64,000 bases of DNA from Anaeramoeba flamelloides (lineage: Eukaryota > Metamonada > Anaeramoebidae), in the NCBI GenBank assembly GCA_027625915.1, contig JANTQA010000015.1, forward strand, positions 7,035,001 through 7,099,000, in the 5' to 3' direction. Position 1 is the stretch's first letter; every line of letters begins with the position of its first letter. Made by a program: the position numbers and the translations under genes. Below, piece after piece: positions 34,904 to 45,772 of this stretch. The notes beneath the pieces are model-generated. The model searched no databases. It was not told the origin of the DNA and saw nothing but the letters and a program-made list of their open reading frames with translations.

Positions 34904-36016
34904 AATAAATAAACAATCTGATTTCAACTTTAAATATTTAAATTCAAAATAACAATATTTTTTACTTTTTCACTAAAACTAATAAAATTATGTACACTTT
35001 ATTTTATTGAAAAAAAATATTTTTTCATTTTCTTTCGCAATTTTTAAAAAAAAATTAAAGAATTTTTTTATTATTTAAGGGACAAGTTATTAATCCCTCT
35101 TGTTTACGGTTAGGTTTTTTTTTATTCCTAAATTTTTTATTTTGCAATTATATCAAACACTCAAAAATAAGTTTATTATACACTAGAGCTAATAAATATG
35201 ATGAATCTCTTTTTCTAATAATATCAAAAATCGTAATTATATTATTCAATAAACTAAATATAGTAATTTTAATTAATCCAGATATAAGGATTTTTACGAT
35301 TATTTTAATAGGCTGGACAATTCCCGAGAAAATGGTCTAAATCTTCAATGATTTCTAAATTGTTTTGAATTCACAAAATTTTGATTTATTTTACCAATAA
35401 AAGAAGAATATCTGTTTAAATAATATGTAAAATTTAAGAGTTTTAAAATCAAAGTTGAACCCTTCCATTTTAATTATCTTTACTTATTGTTTTTCAAAGA
35501 TTCTGCAAAATAGAGTAAAATTTCAAAAAAATTATATAATTTTTAATTTTTAATAGAAATATTAACAAACTAAAAAATAGTAAAGAAGGTTCAATTCCCC
35601 AACACTCCAATTAAAAATATGGATTATTATTTTAGGAATAATAACAATTATATTTATTTTAATACTTTCGAGATCATTCAATTATCTTTATCTTTTTAAA
35701 AAAAATAAAATAAAAAGTTAATAGTAAAGATAAAAAACAATAGCACTAATCCTTTCAAAATAATTTTTGATTTTTCATGGATCTGTAAATAAAACAGTTT
35801 TGGAAAAACTAAAAATCTCTGAATTTCACACTTAAAATCAAAAAAAAAAAAAAAAATTTTTAATAGTATTTTAAAAAGTAGGTTTTTTTTTCCATTTTAC
35901 AGTATTTTTGAAGGTTTTTAATATAAGTTTTGGATTTTGTTTTCTTTTTATTTTGTTTGAAAAACATTTTTCAAATGTAAATAAAAATTGAAAGTGAAAA
36001 TTAAAACAATTACACA
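34904..36016. other. Non-coding interval after the Treslin-like gene
   Basis: AT-rich. It contains a minus-strand LINE-type tail (35064-35105) and nothing else recognised. Confidence 0.5.
35064..35105 (-). repeat. Orphan LINE-type 3' tail
   Basis: On the minus strand it reads AAGAGGGATTAATAACTTGT, then CCCTTAAATAATAAAAAAA. This follows the consensus of the LINE 3' ends in this window, with a degraded second half of the hairpin. Confidence 0.45.
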
Positions 36017-36418
36017 TGCACAAAAACTGATGTCTTAATATTTTAAGTTTTTTTACAAATTTGGCATTTATCCAAAAACTAGAGAACTTTTTCAATTCGC
36101 CCTGACGGAACAGGTTGCTTGTATAAAAAACTTGATGTTTCTAATAGCCAAAAAATCATTTTAATAAAAGAATAAAAATGTTTGGGGTTGAAACAGAAAT
36201 TCAAAAATCGAAAATAAATTTTCAGAAATCAAAAAACAAAAACAACCTCAAACATTTTTATTCTTTTATTAAAATGATTTTTTGGCTATTAGAAACATCA
36301 AGTTTTTTATACAAGAAATTACTTCTTTGTGTGGCACATTGGAAAAGTTTTATATTTTTTGGAAAAATGACAAATTTAGTAAAAAAACTTAAAATATTAA
36401 GACATCAGTTTTTGTGCA
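36017..36418. repeat. 402-bp palindromic foldback element
   Basis: The arms are about 168 bp. The inner 65 bases of each arm (36119-36183 and about 36251-36315) look almost perfectly complementary: CTTGTATAAAAAACTTGATG is mirrored by CATCAAGTTTTTTATACAAG, then AAAAAATCATTTTAATAAAA by its complement. The outer parts (TGCACAAAAACTGATGTCTT) also pair, but the middle of the arms has diverged. The loop is about 65 bases. The 81-codon frame inside is an accident of the arm. It lies 370 bp beyond the stop of the biotin ligase gene. Confidence 0.85.
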
Positions 36419-36789
36419 GGTAGTTAGTGTCTTTTTCAAAAATAAAAAAAGAAATTTTTTTCATCCAAATACAGCATTTATAAAAAAGTGTGTGTACAAA
36501 TAGTTTTCTCAAGTGTGACCCAAACAACTTAAAGCTGGTGAATTAGACAGTTTGAAGTTCTCACCTATAAAACCTTTAGTCAACACTCTTTTAAAATAGC
36601 TTTATTCACCAAAAACATTTGATTAAAGGCAAATTTCTCAGGACATTTCAAATTGATAATGAAAATGAATTAGGCCGATGAAAATGTAAATGAGTAATGC
36701 CTTCTTAAAATGAAATTGCTTTCTAGTCTGAAAAAAAACTGTAAAGATATATGCAACTAAAAGCAAAAAGGACAAGATAAAAAACAGTT

Positions 36790-37674
36790 TTAAATGCTTC
36801 TGATCGAAGATTCTGAATCTGCGATTTCGACTATTTCATTATTACTTTTTCTCACGACAAGCCGCCCATTTGTGTTGATGTACAAAGACTTGGCTTTAAA
36901 CTTCTCGTTGTCTTTAATCACCATCACGTGTTTGTTGAGATTCATTTCTTTTGCTTGGTAGGACTCGAGCAGCTGATTCAAGGAAATATTCTTTGGATCC
37001 AGGTAGTATTCATACCTATTCAAAAAAGAGGCAAGCACTTTTTCGCGGACAAAGCTGTGCCCATCGCAGGTGCTTTTCATTGAAGTTGCAACAGACTTGA
37101 GTTCTAAATTGGTCTCGGAGGGGTCAACGTTGACATTGATCCCAACGCCAACTAAAAAGGTCGTGAGGTTTGCAATTGTCCGGGGGTTGTTGTTCTTGTC
37201 GGCCCTTTGAAAGGGCAAGAGGCAGTCTTCAAAGGACGACTTTGGCTTCTGTTGGAGAACCGTGTCAACCAACATTCCAGACAGTTTCAAGTTGTTCACA
37301 TACACATCGTTTGGCCACTTGATTTTGGATTGGATTCTTGAAAAGCCGTTTCGAATGAATTGATCATGCACACTCTCGTGTGTTGACAGGGGCACAGAGA
37401 GGTTGATGCGTGTGTAAAATTCCGTTGTTACTCGGCCCTCATAGTGAAGAACAAGTGTGAAAAAGAGATTTCCCCCCTTCGGTGAATGGAAACTACGCGC
37501 CCTTCTTCCCTTGCCTTCGGTTTGCTCCTCAGCCAGAATTACAGTCCCATTTTGAAAGAAATTTTCTTTCCCAATAGTCATTGTAGAAGTCACTCGTTCT
37601 TTGTAAAAGAGTGGCCTTCCAAGTTTCTGTGTTTGAAGGTTTTCAAAGTAGAGGTTTTGGTTGAAAATAGTCAT
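36790..37674 (-). CDS. HLCS: Biotin-protein ligase (BirA/holocarboxylase synthetase catalytic type)
   Basis: The protein is 294 residues from the ATG at 37674-37672. The motif order is that of biotin-protein ligases. VILAEEQTEGKGRRARSF corresponds to the biotinyl-AMP-binding GRGRRGR loop, here GKGRRAR. SPKGGNLFFTLVL follows. IKWPNDVYVNNLKLSGMLVD holds the KWPND motif and the catalytic Lys strand. A VGVGINVN strand and a small C-terminal SH3-like domain complete it. It transfers biotin to carboxylase carrier Lys residues by way of biotinyl-AMP. It lacks the long N-terminal part of animal HLCS. Base composition (about 43% GC in a sampled line) is well above the non-coding background, but NUDT6 is similar. 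A strong acceptor (TTTTATCTTTTCAG, ending at 37710) lies 36 bases upstream of the ATG, so a leader intron or an extra first exon is likely. Confidence 0.9.
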   Translation of the reverse strand: MTIFNQNLYFENLQTQKLGRPLFYKERVTSTMTIGKENFFQNGTVILAEEQTEGKGRRARSFHSPKGGNLFFTLVLHYEGRVTTEFYTRINLSVPLSTHESVHDQFIRNGFSRIQSKIKWPNDVYVNNLKLSGMLVDTVLQQKPKSSFEDCLLPFQRADKNNNPRTIANLTTFLVGVGINVNVDPSETNLELKSVATSMKSTCDGHSFVREKVLASFLNRYEYYLDPKNISLNQLLESYQAKEMNLNKHVMVIKDNEKFKAKSLYINTNGRLVVRKSNNEIVEIADSESSIRSI

Positions 37675-37709
37675 TGATTGGATCAGGAACCAAGATTTTT
37701 TGAACACTC

Positions 37710-37735
37710 CTGAAAAGATAAAAAATAAAATCTTT
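37710..37735 (-). promoter_or_regulatory. Likely splice acceptor upstream of the biotin ligase start
   Basis: On the minus strand, a T-rich tract ending TTATCTTTTCAG, 36 bases before the chosen ATG. If the preceding exon is coding, the protein has an extra N-terminus. Confidence 0.5.
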
Positions 37736-39322
37736 CCATTTGAATTTTTGTTGAAAACAATAATCCATTTTATAAATCTTATGAAAAAACGACCCTTTAT
37801 AAAAGGGTGGAACAAAATGAAACAGATTTTGATCTTTTTTGATGAAAGAGAACATTGGCAGATTCTGCCGGTTTTTACAACGCAAATTTGTAAATTTTAT
37901 TTCGGAATATCGATATTTTGTTTTATTTCCATAAAGGGGAATTTTTTTTGAATCTGTACTGAGAAACTATGCTTTTTGGAAAACATTTTGAGAATTACTT
38001 AGTGGTGTTAGTTTCTATATTGCTAATTTCCTCTGAATCAAAACAGATTTTAAATATGGAAACTTGTTCATTTAAGGACTATTTTTTTCGGTGAAAACAG
38101 TGAAATAATCTATAAAATCACCCTTGAAAGGGTTATATAAATCTCAGAAATATTGGTCCAAGTAGAATTTCTTTTTGAAAAAATGAGAAATTTTCACAAT
38201 TTCACCAATTTTCACAATTTTTACCTTGTTAGATCATGACAAATTGTGATTTTAATATTTTAGAATTTCCATTTCAACTTTCTGAACTCACACTATTTTC
38301 TAGAGCTGTTCTAAATATTTTTTAAATTTGCTTTTACAAGTTTGAAATGTTCAAAAATTTGAAATGCACTTGAAAATCCCCAAAAGCCATTTTTTGTAAT
38401 TATTTTTTTTTGTTATTTTCAATTTTCTTTTTTCATTGAAAAACCAAGAAAAATAGTCTTTGTGAAAAGGTAAAGATTACAAAAAAAATGTTTTTTTTTT
38501 TTTTTTGTCCAATTTCTTCCTTTTGAATTTTTTTTTTGCGAAGTGAAAGTGAAATAACACAATTACCCAACCTCCCCAAGTGTATAAACACTGTGCTTAA
38601 TCTTTAAAGAATTTTTAAAAAGGCTTTTCTCTCATTACATTATAACTGTTTACATTCCAGACTCAAGTATAAAATAACAGTTTGACTGATAATTTTTTTG
38701 TTTTGGCTTTTCTTTTTGTTTTTTTTTTTTGATACCTAGTGATTCATTTGTAAATTTTTATTTTTACAAGATCTCTAGTTACTTTACAAACTCCTGTTAT
38801 TTTAATAATATTGAAACCATCAAAATAATTGTAGAGAAATAATATTGATTTCTATTGGAATTTTATTTGATCTTCAATAAGATATCAAAAATAATTAATT
38901 AATATTAATATTTGTTTTTTCTTTTATTTTTAAATCTAAAAGAGATTTATAAAATTACCTGTTTCAAATATTATTTGGGGTAACTAAGTAATAATTCCAA
39001 CTTTAATTTTTATAATACATTCAGTTTGATTTTTAGAGTTGAAACTTTGAACGAAATTAACTCCACAAAAATAAACTCTGTTTAGTGTAGATTTTTCGAG
39101 AATTTTTTTACTCCAATACAAATTTTTGTACCATAATTGAGAATTTTTTTTATAACTTAATTTACAATTAAAGTTTTTTTCTTTAAAGTGGAACTGACTT
39201 TAGTCATCTTTTGAAAAATAGATACCAATATCAGAGTTTGATCAAATGAAAATATTCACTGTAACTTTGTATAGATAGCAATTTATTTTTTTGTTTAATC
39301 GCGGTTTCTTATCTTTAATCCA

Positions 39323-39327
<5 letters not shown>

Positions 39328-39354
<27 letters not shown>
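39328..39354. repeat. TA microsatellite
   Basis: A pure TA run about 20 bases left of the family A insertion. Confidence 0.9.
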
Positions 39355-39357
<3 letters not shown>

Positions 39358-39377
39358 AAATCAGAAGTTGATTCATA

Positions 39378-39960
39378 TAAACTAAATTCCAAAAATAGGG
39401 GCCCAAATTTCGAGATCTCGTTCTAGAATCATTGGATTTCAATATGATGTTGGGCAGTTGATTAATGATGTAATTTAAATAAAATTTTCTACTTCATAAT
39501 TTACTAACCAAACTTTTGACTAAAAAATTGGAAGAAAATAAAAAAAATTTTCAAACAATCAGATGTCAATTTGATTTTTTTTTTGTTTGTTAGTTTCTTC
39601 AATCGATTAGTTTCAGATGCCAATTTTTTCTTCACTGATTTACATTTAATATTTTTACATGATTAAAAATTTCAATTTAATTCTCAATCAAATTACTCTT
39701 ACAACCGAAAAAAAATTCGATAATATCCAGATGTTGTAAAATTTTGGATGATTTTTTTAGCCAAATTTTTGTACAAAAAATGAAATAGATTTTGTTCAAC
39801 GAAGAAAATTTTTAAAGAAGACACCTTGTTAGTATTTAATCTTCTGATGATTATCCATCAACTTCTAGTTTATTGATGATTATTTACAGGGCTCCTCATA
39901 TAATTAGTTTTCCTGAGTATCATTTGAAAAACTGGGCCCTTATTTTTCGAAAGTAGTTTA
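39378..39960. mobile_element. 583-bp inverted-repeat element, family A copy 2
   Basis: It has the same length and nearly the same sequence as 12487-13069, with only scattered single-base differences visible by eye. It has the same TAAACTA termini and GGGCCC sub-termini, with TA at both borders. The near-identity points to recent movement. It is nested inside the 4.4-kb inverted-repeat region. Confidence 0.9.
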
Positions 39961-40085
39961 ACAATTAAGTAAATCTTTGGTATAGTTATATGTATTTCTA
40001 TTAAAGTTGAAGGGTATTTCTAAAGGTGAAAAAATCCTTTTTTTTTTTTTTTAAAAAGATTGTTCAATTACAAAAAAAGCTACCA

Positions 40086-40273
40086 CCAGTTTTAAATTTA
40101 AGGCACAAACTTCAACGAAAATTAAGACACAAAAAAATCCCAAAACAAGGCACAAAATTTGGATTTTTTTTTACACGTATTATTTTCCTAGAATCTGAAT
40201 TCCGTGACTTAATTTGTGATTTTTATTGTAGTTTAATTTTCATTGAAGTTTGTGCCTTAAAAGTGGGACTGGT
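40086..40273. mobile_element. ~190-bp foldback element, family B copy 1
   Basis: Its arms carry TTTAAGGCACAAACTTCAA and the inverse TTGAAGTTTGTGCCTTAAA, with CCAGT-type ends. A frame across it (40026-40310) is a by-product of the arms. Copies 2 and 3 are at 49995 and 56278. Confidence 0.75.
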
Positions 40274-40534
40274 TATATGTAATACCTTCAAAAATCTCTT
40301 GAAATTTTGAAAAAAAATTTCTCTTTAGCTAAGGAATTTTTTTAAAAAAATGATCTCCTTTATTCTGGTATTAGCTAAAAACATAGAGAATTTGTGATTT
40401 TATTATATATATATAATTATATTAGGTCTCCATGATTTAAATTTCACTAAAAACTCTATTGATAAAATATAGCTAAAAGATGATTATTGTATTTGTAAAA
40501 AATATAGAGTAATTTCCGAAAACAATCTACATAT

Positions 40535-41070
40535 CTGGGAAATTTCGCTGTTGAATCATCAATACCCAAAGTATTGTCAGATAGTTTTTAACATTTACTT
40601 AGAAAGTAGATTAGTTGCTCAAACTTTCAATTCTATAAATTGTTATGTAATTAACCAAAAGTAAGTATTTTGAAAAATTATTACCAACGTTGGAAATATT
40701 TTGATTTTACCTATCTTTAGATAAAAAGTAAACAAAGCTAATCAATTTTTCGAGTTTTTTTGTTTGATTATTATAGAATAAATCTTGAAATTATATATAT
40801 ATATATATACTCCATGGTGTTCTAAACAGTAATAAAAGAATGGGATACTATTATTGTTTGATTTAGAATTTTTATATCTGATAATGTTATTCAAAAAAAA
40901 AAATCTAATATGTCAATTTTTTTAATTGTAGCCTTTAGTAAAAAATCTAATGATTTATTGTAAATACTATTTATAATAGAGTTTTTTGAGTAAGGTTAGT
41001 GATGCAATATTAATATCTTTTACACAAAATAATAAACCATTTTAACTATTGTGGAATGTAATGTAAAACT
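40535..41070 (+). repeat. Dispersed repeat J, copy 3
   Basis: Collinear with 26515-27060 over its whole length, diverged. A TA run (40791-40809) interrupts it. Confidence 0.5.
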
Positions 41071-41169
41071 ATTCACTTAAATCTTTTTCAAATTATTGTG
41101 AATGTTTTTTGGATATAATATTTTGGTGATAACATAAATATTTAAAAAGTCGAATATAAAAAAAAGGGG

Positions 41170-41535
41170 AGTTAGCATTGATAAAAAAAATTCTTCAGTG
41201 GGTTGATATTAAATTTTAACTTCTGTTATCAGTTTGAAAAAAATATATCTTTTTTTGAGTAACTGTTAAGTAGTTTCTAAAAGAATTTTCAAGGTTTTGT
41301 GTCATTTTGGGTTCTTGAATATATTCCACTAAGATATGAAAAAATTCTTGAATATTAACTGTTTTCAGAAAAATATTATTTGAATATGAGCTAACTTATC
41401 TTCATATTCAACTTTTTAAAAATCTATATCAAGATCAAAATTTATTAATGAAAAAAAATTATGGTAACTTTGTCTAGACACTAATTTATATTTTCAATAT
41501 CAGCTTTCTTATCGTTAATTCGACTTTTTGAAGTT
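41170..41535 (+). repeat. Internal direct repeat of the 4.4-kb region
   Basis: Its right half (GGTAACTTTGTCTAGACACT and TTTCTTATCGTTAATTCGAC) matches 39245-39327 (TGTAACTTTGTATAGATAGC and TTCTTATCTTTAATCCAACT). The similarity probably reaches back to about 38990 for the other copy. Confidence 0.5.
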
Positions 41536-42724
41536 ACACGCCAAAATAAAAATTTACTTGATTTAAAACTTAATGCCGATCTTGGAAAAACTGAATTCTT
41601 GTCTTTTAAATTTCTCAATATTTTCAAAAAATTTCATCTTTTTAAAATTAAAAAAAATAAAAAAATTGTTTTAAAAGCAAAAATACACTGATCAATTTGA
41701 AGGAAATTATATTATTTTGATTCTTTGAACTTTTTTAACTGTGTGGAAAATTTAGAATTGTACTTTAGTATATGGATTTATTTTTTTTGGTATCCTAAGT
41801 TCTATTATGTATCCAGAGATAGACCTTCTCAAAAATTGAATAATATCCCTCTAAGCAACAAAAATAATAATCAAATTATAAAACACTTTTGTCATTAAAC
41901 AATTACTCAAAACTCTAAAATTATTTTAGAACTACCTTTCCACCCTTTAGGAGGTTCAGTAATTGTTTTATTTCACTTTCACTAATCAAATAAAATTTTC
42001 AAAAGGAAGAAATTGGTCAAAAAAAAAAAAAAAACCTTTTTTGTAATCTTTACTTTTTCATGAAGACTATTTTTCTTGGTTTTTCAATGAAAAGGAAAAT
42101 TGAAAATAAGAAAAAAAAATAATTGCAAAAAAAGCTTTTGGGGATTTTCAAGTGCATTTCAAATTTTTGAACATTTCAAACTTGTAAAAGTAAATGTAAA
42201 AAATATGTAGAACAGCCCAAGAAAATAGTGTGAGTTCAGAAAGTTGAAATGGAAATTCTAAAATATTAAAATCACAATTTGTCATGATCTAACAAGGTGA
42301 AAATTGTGAAAATTGGTGAAATTGTGAAAATTGGTGAAATTGTGAAAATTTCTCATTTTTTCAAAAAGAAATTCTCCTTGGGCAAATATTACTGAGATTA
42401 CATAACTTATTCAAGGGTGATTTTATACATTATTTCACTGTTTTCACCTAAAAACGTAGTCCTTAATAAAAATATACACAAAATCCCAATTAAAAAAATT
42501 AATTTGCCAATTAATTGTTTAAACAATTATTTTATTTATTAGATGAAACAAATGTATTATTTTTGTTTTTTAAAAAATAAATAAAAAAATAAGAATAATA
42601 AAATGAAAAAGAATAAGAATAAAAATCAAAAAAAATCTCAGAATTAACCTTAAAAAAACAAAATTATTTTGAATATTATTAGAATTACAATTATTTTTGG
42701 TGGTACAAGCCTTAATTAATTTCA

Positions 42725-43840
42725 TCACTTTTTAAAAGAAGGATTCAAACTCGTTTGGTTAGTTTTACGAGTTTTATTTCCAGTTGTAACTTTCAAAGGT
42801 CTTTTAAAGGTAAATTGGGTTGTTTTTTGGAAAATGCGCTTTCTTTGTTGGAGATTAGAAAAATTCTTTCTAAAGCTGAGATTCAATTTTTCAAAATTTT
42901 GAATATTATGGGTTAAGATATGTTGCCATTCGCCATTATGGTATAATTGGGGGTTTTTAATTTGTGCCTTTTCTGGGCTGGATTGTAATGGCTTTGTAAG
43001 AATTTTTTCAATAAAGCCATCAACAACCAGATCGCGAAGAGTAATTGGCTGAGAGCAGCATGGGCAGATCCATTTCTTCGTCATTTCTGCGTGTCGAATA
43101 AAGGCACCTAGATCAAAGCATTGAAGGTGTTTGCATTTCAGGCCTCTTGCGGGGACACTGATCCTTTTCTTGGACAAGGGGCATTTGAATGAAATTATTT
43201 CATTTTTTGTATTGCTGGAAGAGAATATTAACTTTTCCATATCTTGCGAATACAGATTCGAGTTGACCCTTTTCTTTGATTTCACAATGTTTACAATGTT
43301 GCTGATCTCGATTTGGTACATGTTTTGCAAAACAATCACAGTGTCTTCAATTGCAGATTGCGCGACAAAGGTTAATTCGTTTGTTTCCTGGTTGAATAAC
43401 GACAAATCGATTTGAAAAGGTTTGTCCATCGTCAATTGAAACGAAACCTTGTTAATATTGACCAAAATTTTGTTGTTGTGATCCTCATTCCCTTTGCCTT
43501 TCCGAGTTCCTGGGTTTGACAAAAACCTTAAACAAAACTTTGAATTCTTATTGTCAAAATTTCCTTTGATTTTGTCAATTCGTTCCTTTGGTACAACAAA
43601 CCGTAAAGACTTTTTGTTGTTGACAATACCTGGTCCAACCAACGGCGGGTACTTTGGCATTAACAACAAGGAATCCCCAAATAGGATCTGGGTGATTGTT
43701 TGGTAGCTCACTTTTTTATTTTGGTGATAATGAGTTTTTAATTTTGTGAATAAAGAGCGCTTAATGGGATCCTTCAATTTGTTAATTTTACAATTTAGTG
43801 ATTCTTCAAAGTAGTTTTTTCTTCGTTTGTTTTGAAACAT
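42725..43840 (-). CDS. PIAS/Siz-type SUMO E3 ligase with SP-RING
   Basis: The protein is 371 residues. Its centre is a PINIT-like beta-rich region (about 75-180). The SP-RING follows at about 216-280: C220, C236, H238, C241, C259 and C262, in the family wording ISFKCPLSKKRISVPARG, CKHLQCFDLGAFI, WICPCC and LVVDGFIEKIL (human PIAS VSLMCPLGKMRLTIP, HLQCFD, WICPVC, LILDGLFMEIL). SP-RING proteins bring Ubc9-SUMO to nuclear substrates. The N-terminal 60 residues may be a degenerate SAP-like helical region; no clear SAP motif. It is shorter than animal PIAS (about 600 residues), lacking the acidic C-terminal SUMO-binding tail and ending in a basic tail instead. Confidence 0.9.
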   Translation of the reverse strand: MFQNKRRKNYFEESLNCKINKLKDPIKRSLFTKLKTHYHQNKKVSYQTITQILFGDSLLLMPKYPPLVGPGIVNNKKSLRFVVPKERIDKIKGNFDNKNSKFCLRFLSNPGTRKGKGNEDHNNKILVNINKVSFQLTMDKPFQIDLSLFNQETNELTFVAQSAIEDTVIVLQNMYQIEISNIVNIVKSKKRVNSNLYSQDMEKLIFSSSNTKNEIISFKCPLSKKRISVPARGLKCKHLQCFDLGAFIRHAEMTKKWICPCCSQPITLRDLVVDGFIEKILTKPLQSSPEKAQIKNPQLYHNGEWQHILTHNIQNFEKLNLSFRKNFSNLQQRKRIFQKTTQFTFKRPLKVTTGNKTRKTNQTSLNPSFKK

Positions 43841-44899
43841 TATAGTTGAATTTATTGTAATTAATTTTTATTATTTTCAAAAATACAAAAAAAAAAAAAT
43901 GAATAAAATTTTTTGACAAAACAATTTGGATATGACAAAGTTTTTTTTTTTTTTTACAAGTAGTACGTATTTGTGACTATTTTTGACAAATATCAAGGAT
44001 TTATATTCATTTCCAGAGTTTCATGTGAAATTCGTCCTAAGAAATATTTACTTTTGGAAAGAAAACACTTTATATTTTTGATAAAAAAAGATTTGATTCA
44101 AATACTCAAAATTTTATATAGTGATTTGTTAAATGATTGAAATCTGAATTGCGTTCAGACAGGATTTTCTCAAACAAAATCTATTTTGAGACAAATTGTT
44201 TTCTGATCTTTTTTATTAATTTAATTAAGAAAAAGTTAGTCAGATTTGTAGAGAAGGGAAAATGAAATTTAGTTATTTTGTCTACTCTTTTTTCAATTCT
44301 AATTGTTTCAAGAGCATTTCATGAATTGTTTTTCTAAAAGAAAATTTTTTTTTATTGCTTCTCTTTTTTTTGAAAATTATAGTTTAGTTGGAAAGGGTTC
44401 AAAATGAGAAATTCAAAATTTGAAAAACCCTTTAATTTTGAATCAAAAACTGGAAACTCTTTTGAATTAAATCAGAAAAATGTTAAAAAATTTTCCAAAT
44501 TTAAATTTCTTTTTTTACATTTTTTTTTTTACAAAATTAAAGTTTACTCTAAACCCTTTTTTATTTTGATATTTGATTTGAAAGTCTTCAAGTTTTCTTT
44601 AAAGAAATATTTGTAATTGATTTGATAAGGATTTTTCCTTCTCTAAAGATTAAAATTTTTTCATAGTAATATTAAGTGTGGAATAGTCATTCTAAGGGAG
44701 TGTGTAGAACCAATTTTGGGTTCCAAAGTTTATTGAAAAATTTAATCTTTACAAACCTACCTTTAAAGAAATAGATTAAGATTTAAATAAATAGCAGAGT
44801 GAGACATATCCAAATATAATAAATATACAAAATAAGTATAAAAGGGAAAACAAAATAATAAAAAAACTGATCAAGAAAAAGAAAAAAAAATAATTTATT
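43841..44899. other. Non-coding interval between PIAS and the LINE
   Basis: AT-rich. The 70-codon frame at 44404-44616 is Lys/Phe-rich and unsupported. Confidence 0.45.
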
Positions 44900-45166
44900 T
44901 CTCTTCTCTAGCAGCTGTAAGGACTGTACAAAATGATGAGATCTATCAAATTTTGATGTTTAAAATAAATTGTCAAAAGTTGAATACCAGGAAGAGAATA
45001 GTCTTATTGAAAAAAAATTTAATTTGATTTCAATTTCTAAAGTAAACTTTTTCCGAAGATATATTCTTAAAATTTTTCATGTTTTTGATAAAATTGTGGA
45101 TTTTTTCATTCATAATGATAAGTATTTTCTAGATTACCCACAAGATTCAGGAAACTTGACAAAAAT

Positions 45167-45604
45167 TTGATTTTTACAAATTTTATTATTTTAAAATTAT
45201 TATTAATAATATTTAATGAATTTACATTATGGAAAATAAAAAAACTTAATTTTATACATTTCATTTATTGGTTTAAAAAATCCTTTAATTATACATACCA
45301 ACAATCAACTAATAAATATAATTATATAAAAAATAAAAAAATATTTTTTTTGGAAAATTTTTTTCTTATTTATTTTAAAAAATTCAATTATTTAACAATT
45401 ACAAATAATGGAAAAATTAATAATTTATATCCACATAAAAATAATTGCAAAAAATGTAACAAATTACAAAAAGTTGGGTTATTAAACCAATTAATTTTTA
45501 AACAAAAAATTATAAAAATTTTACAAGTCTTTAAATTAATTAATAAATATCCGATTTTAAGACTTGTAAAAAAAGGGGAAAAACATGATTGTTTTATGGG
45601 ATAA
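45167..45604 (+). CDS. LINE upstream frame, possibly part of ORF1
   Basis: A 145-codon Lys/Asn/Ile-rich frame ending about 170 bp before the endonuclease. It contains NNCKKCNKLQ but no recognisable RNA-binding domain. A short out-of-phase frame (44970-45170) overlaps its beginning. The position fits a LINE ORF1; the sequence alone does not prove it. Confidence 0.35.
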   Translation: MIFTNFIILKLLLIIFNEFTLWKIKKLNFIHFIYWFKKSFNYTYQQSTNKYNYIKNKKIFFLENFFLIYFKKFNYLTITNNGKINNLYPHKNNCKKCNKLQKVGLLNQLIFKQKIIKILQVFKLINKYPILRLVKKGEKHDCFMG

Positions 45605-45772
45605 ATATGAAAATATTTTAAAAAATGATTAAAACAATAAAAAACAATCTGCAAATAATACCAAAAGATATGACAATTCATATCATCAATAATAAAAAAT
45701 ATATCATTCAGAAATTTAATGGTAAAAAGAGATTAAAAAAAGGGAATAAATAATAAAATTTTAAATTTTAAA

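Larger units (their letters stand above)
38072..42466. mobile_element. 4.4-kb region bounded by ~500-bp inverted repeats
   Basis: 38072-38578 is repeated in inverse at about 41948-42466. Outer ends pair TTAAGGACTA with TAGTCCTTAA after one small mismatch block. The arms share GGTGAAAACAGTGAAATAAT, TTAGATCATGACAAATTGTG, GAAATTCTAAAATATTAAAA and CTTTTGGGGATTTTCAAGTG in the appropriate orientation; identity is about 85-90% by eye. The interior has no transposase frame but holds other elements (39378-39960, 40086-40273, 40535-41070) and a direct duplication. It may be a non-autonomous DNA transposon with long terminal inverted repeats, or a local inverted duplication. It lies between divergent ends of the biotin ligase and PIAS genes. 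Confidence 0.65.

Noticed and set aside
36178-36423. 81-codon frame containing an ATG
   Set aside because: It lies wholly in the loop and right arm of the 402-bp palindrome.
40026-40310. 94-codon frame
   Set aside because: It mostly translates the arms of the family B foldback.
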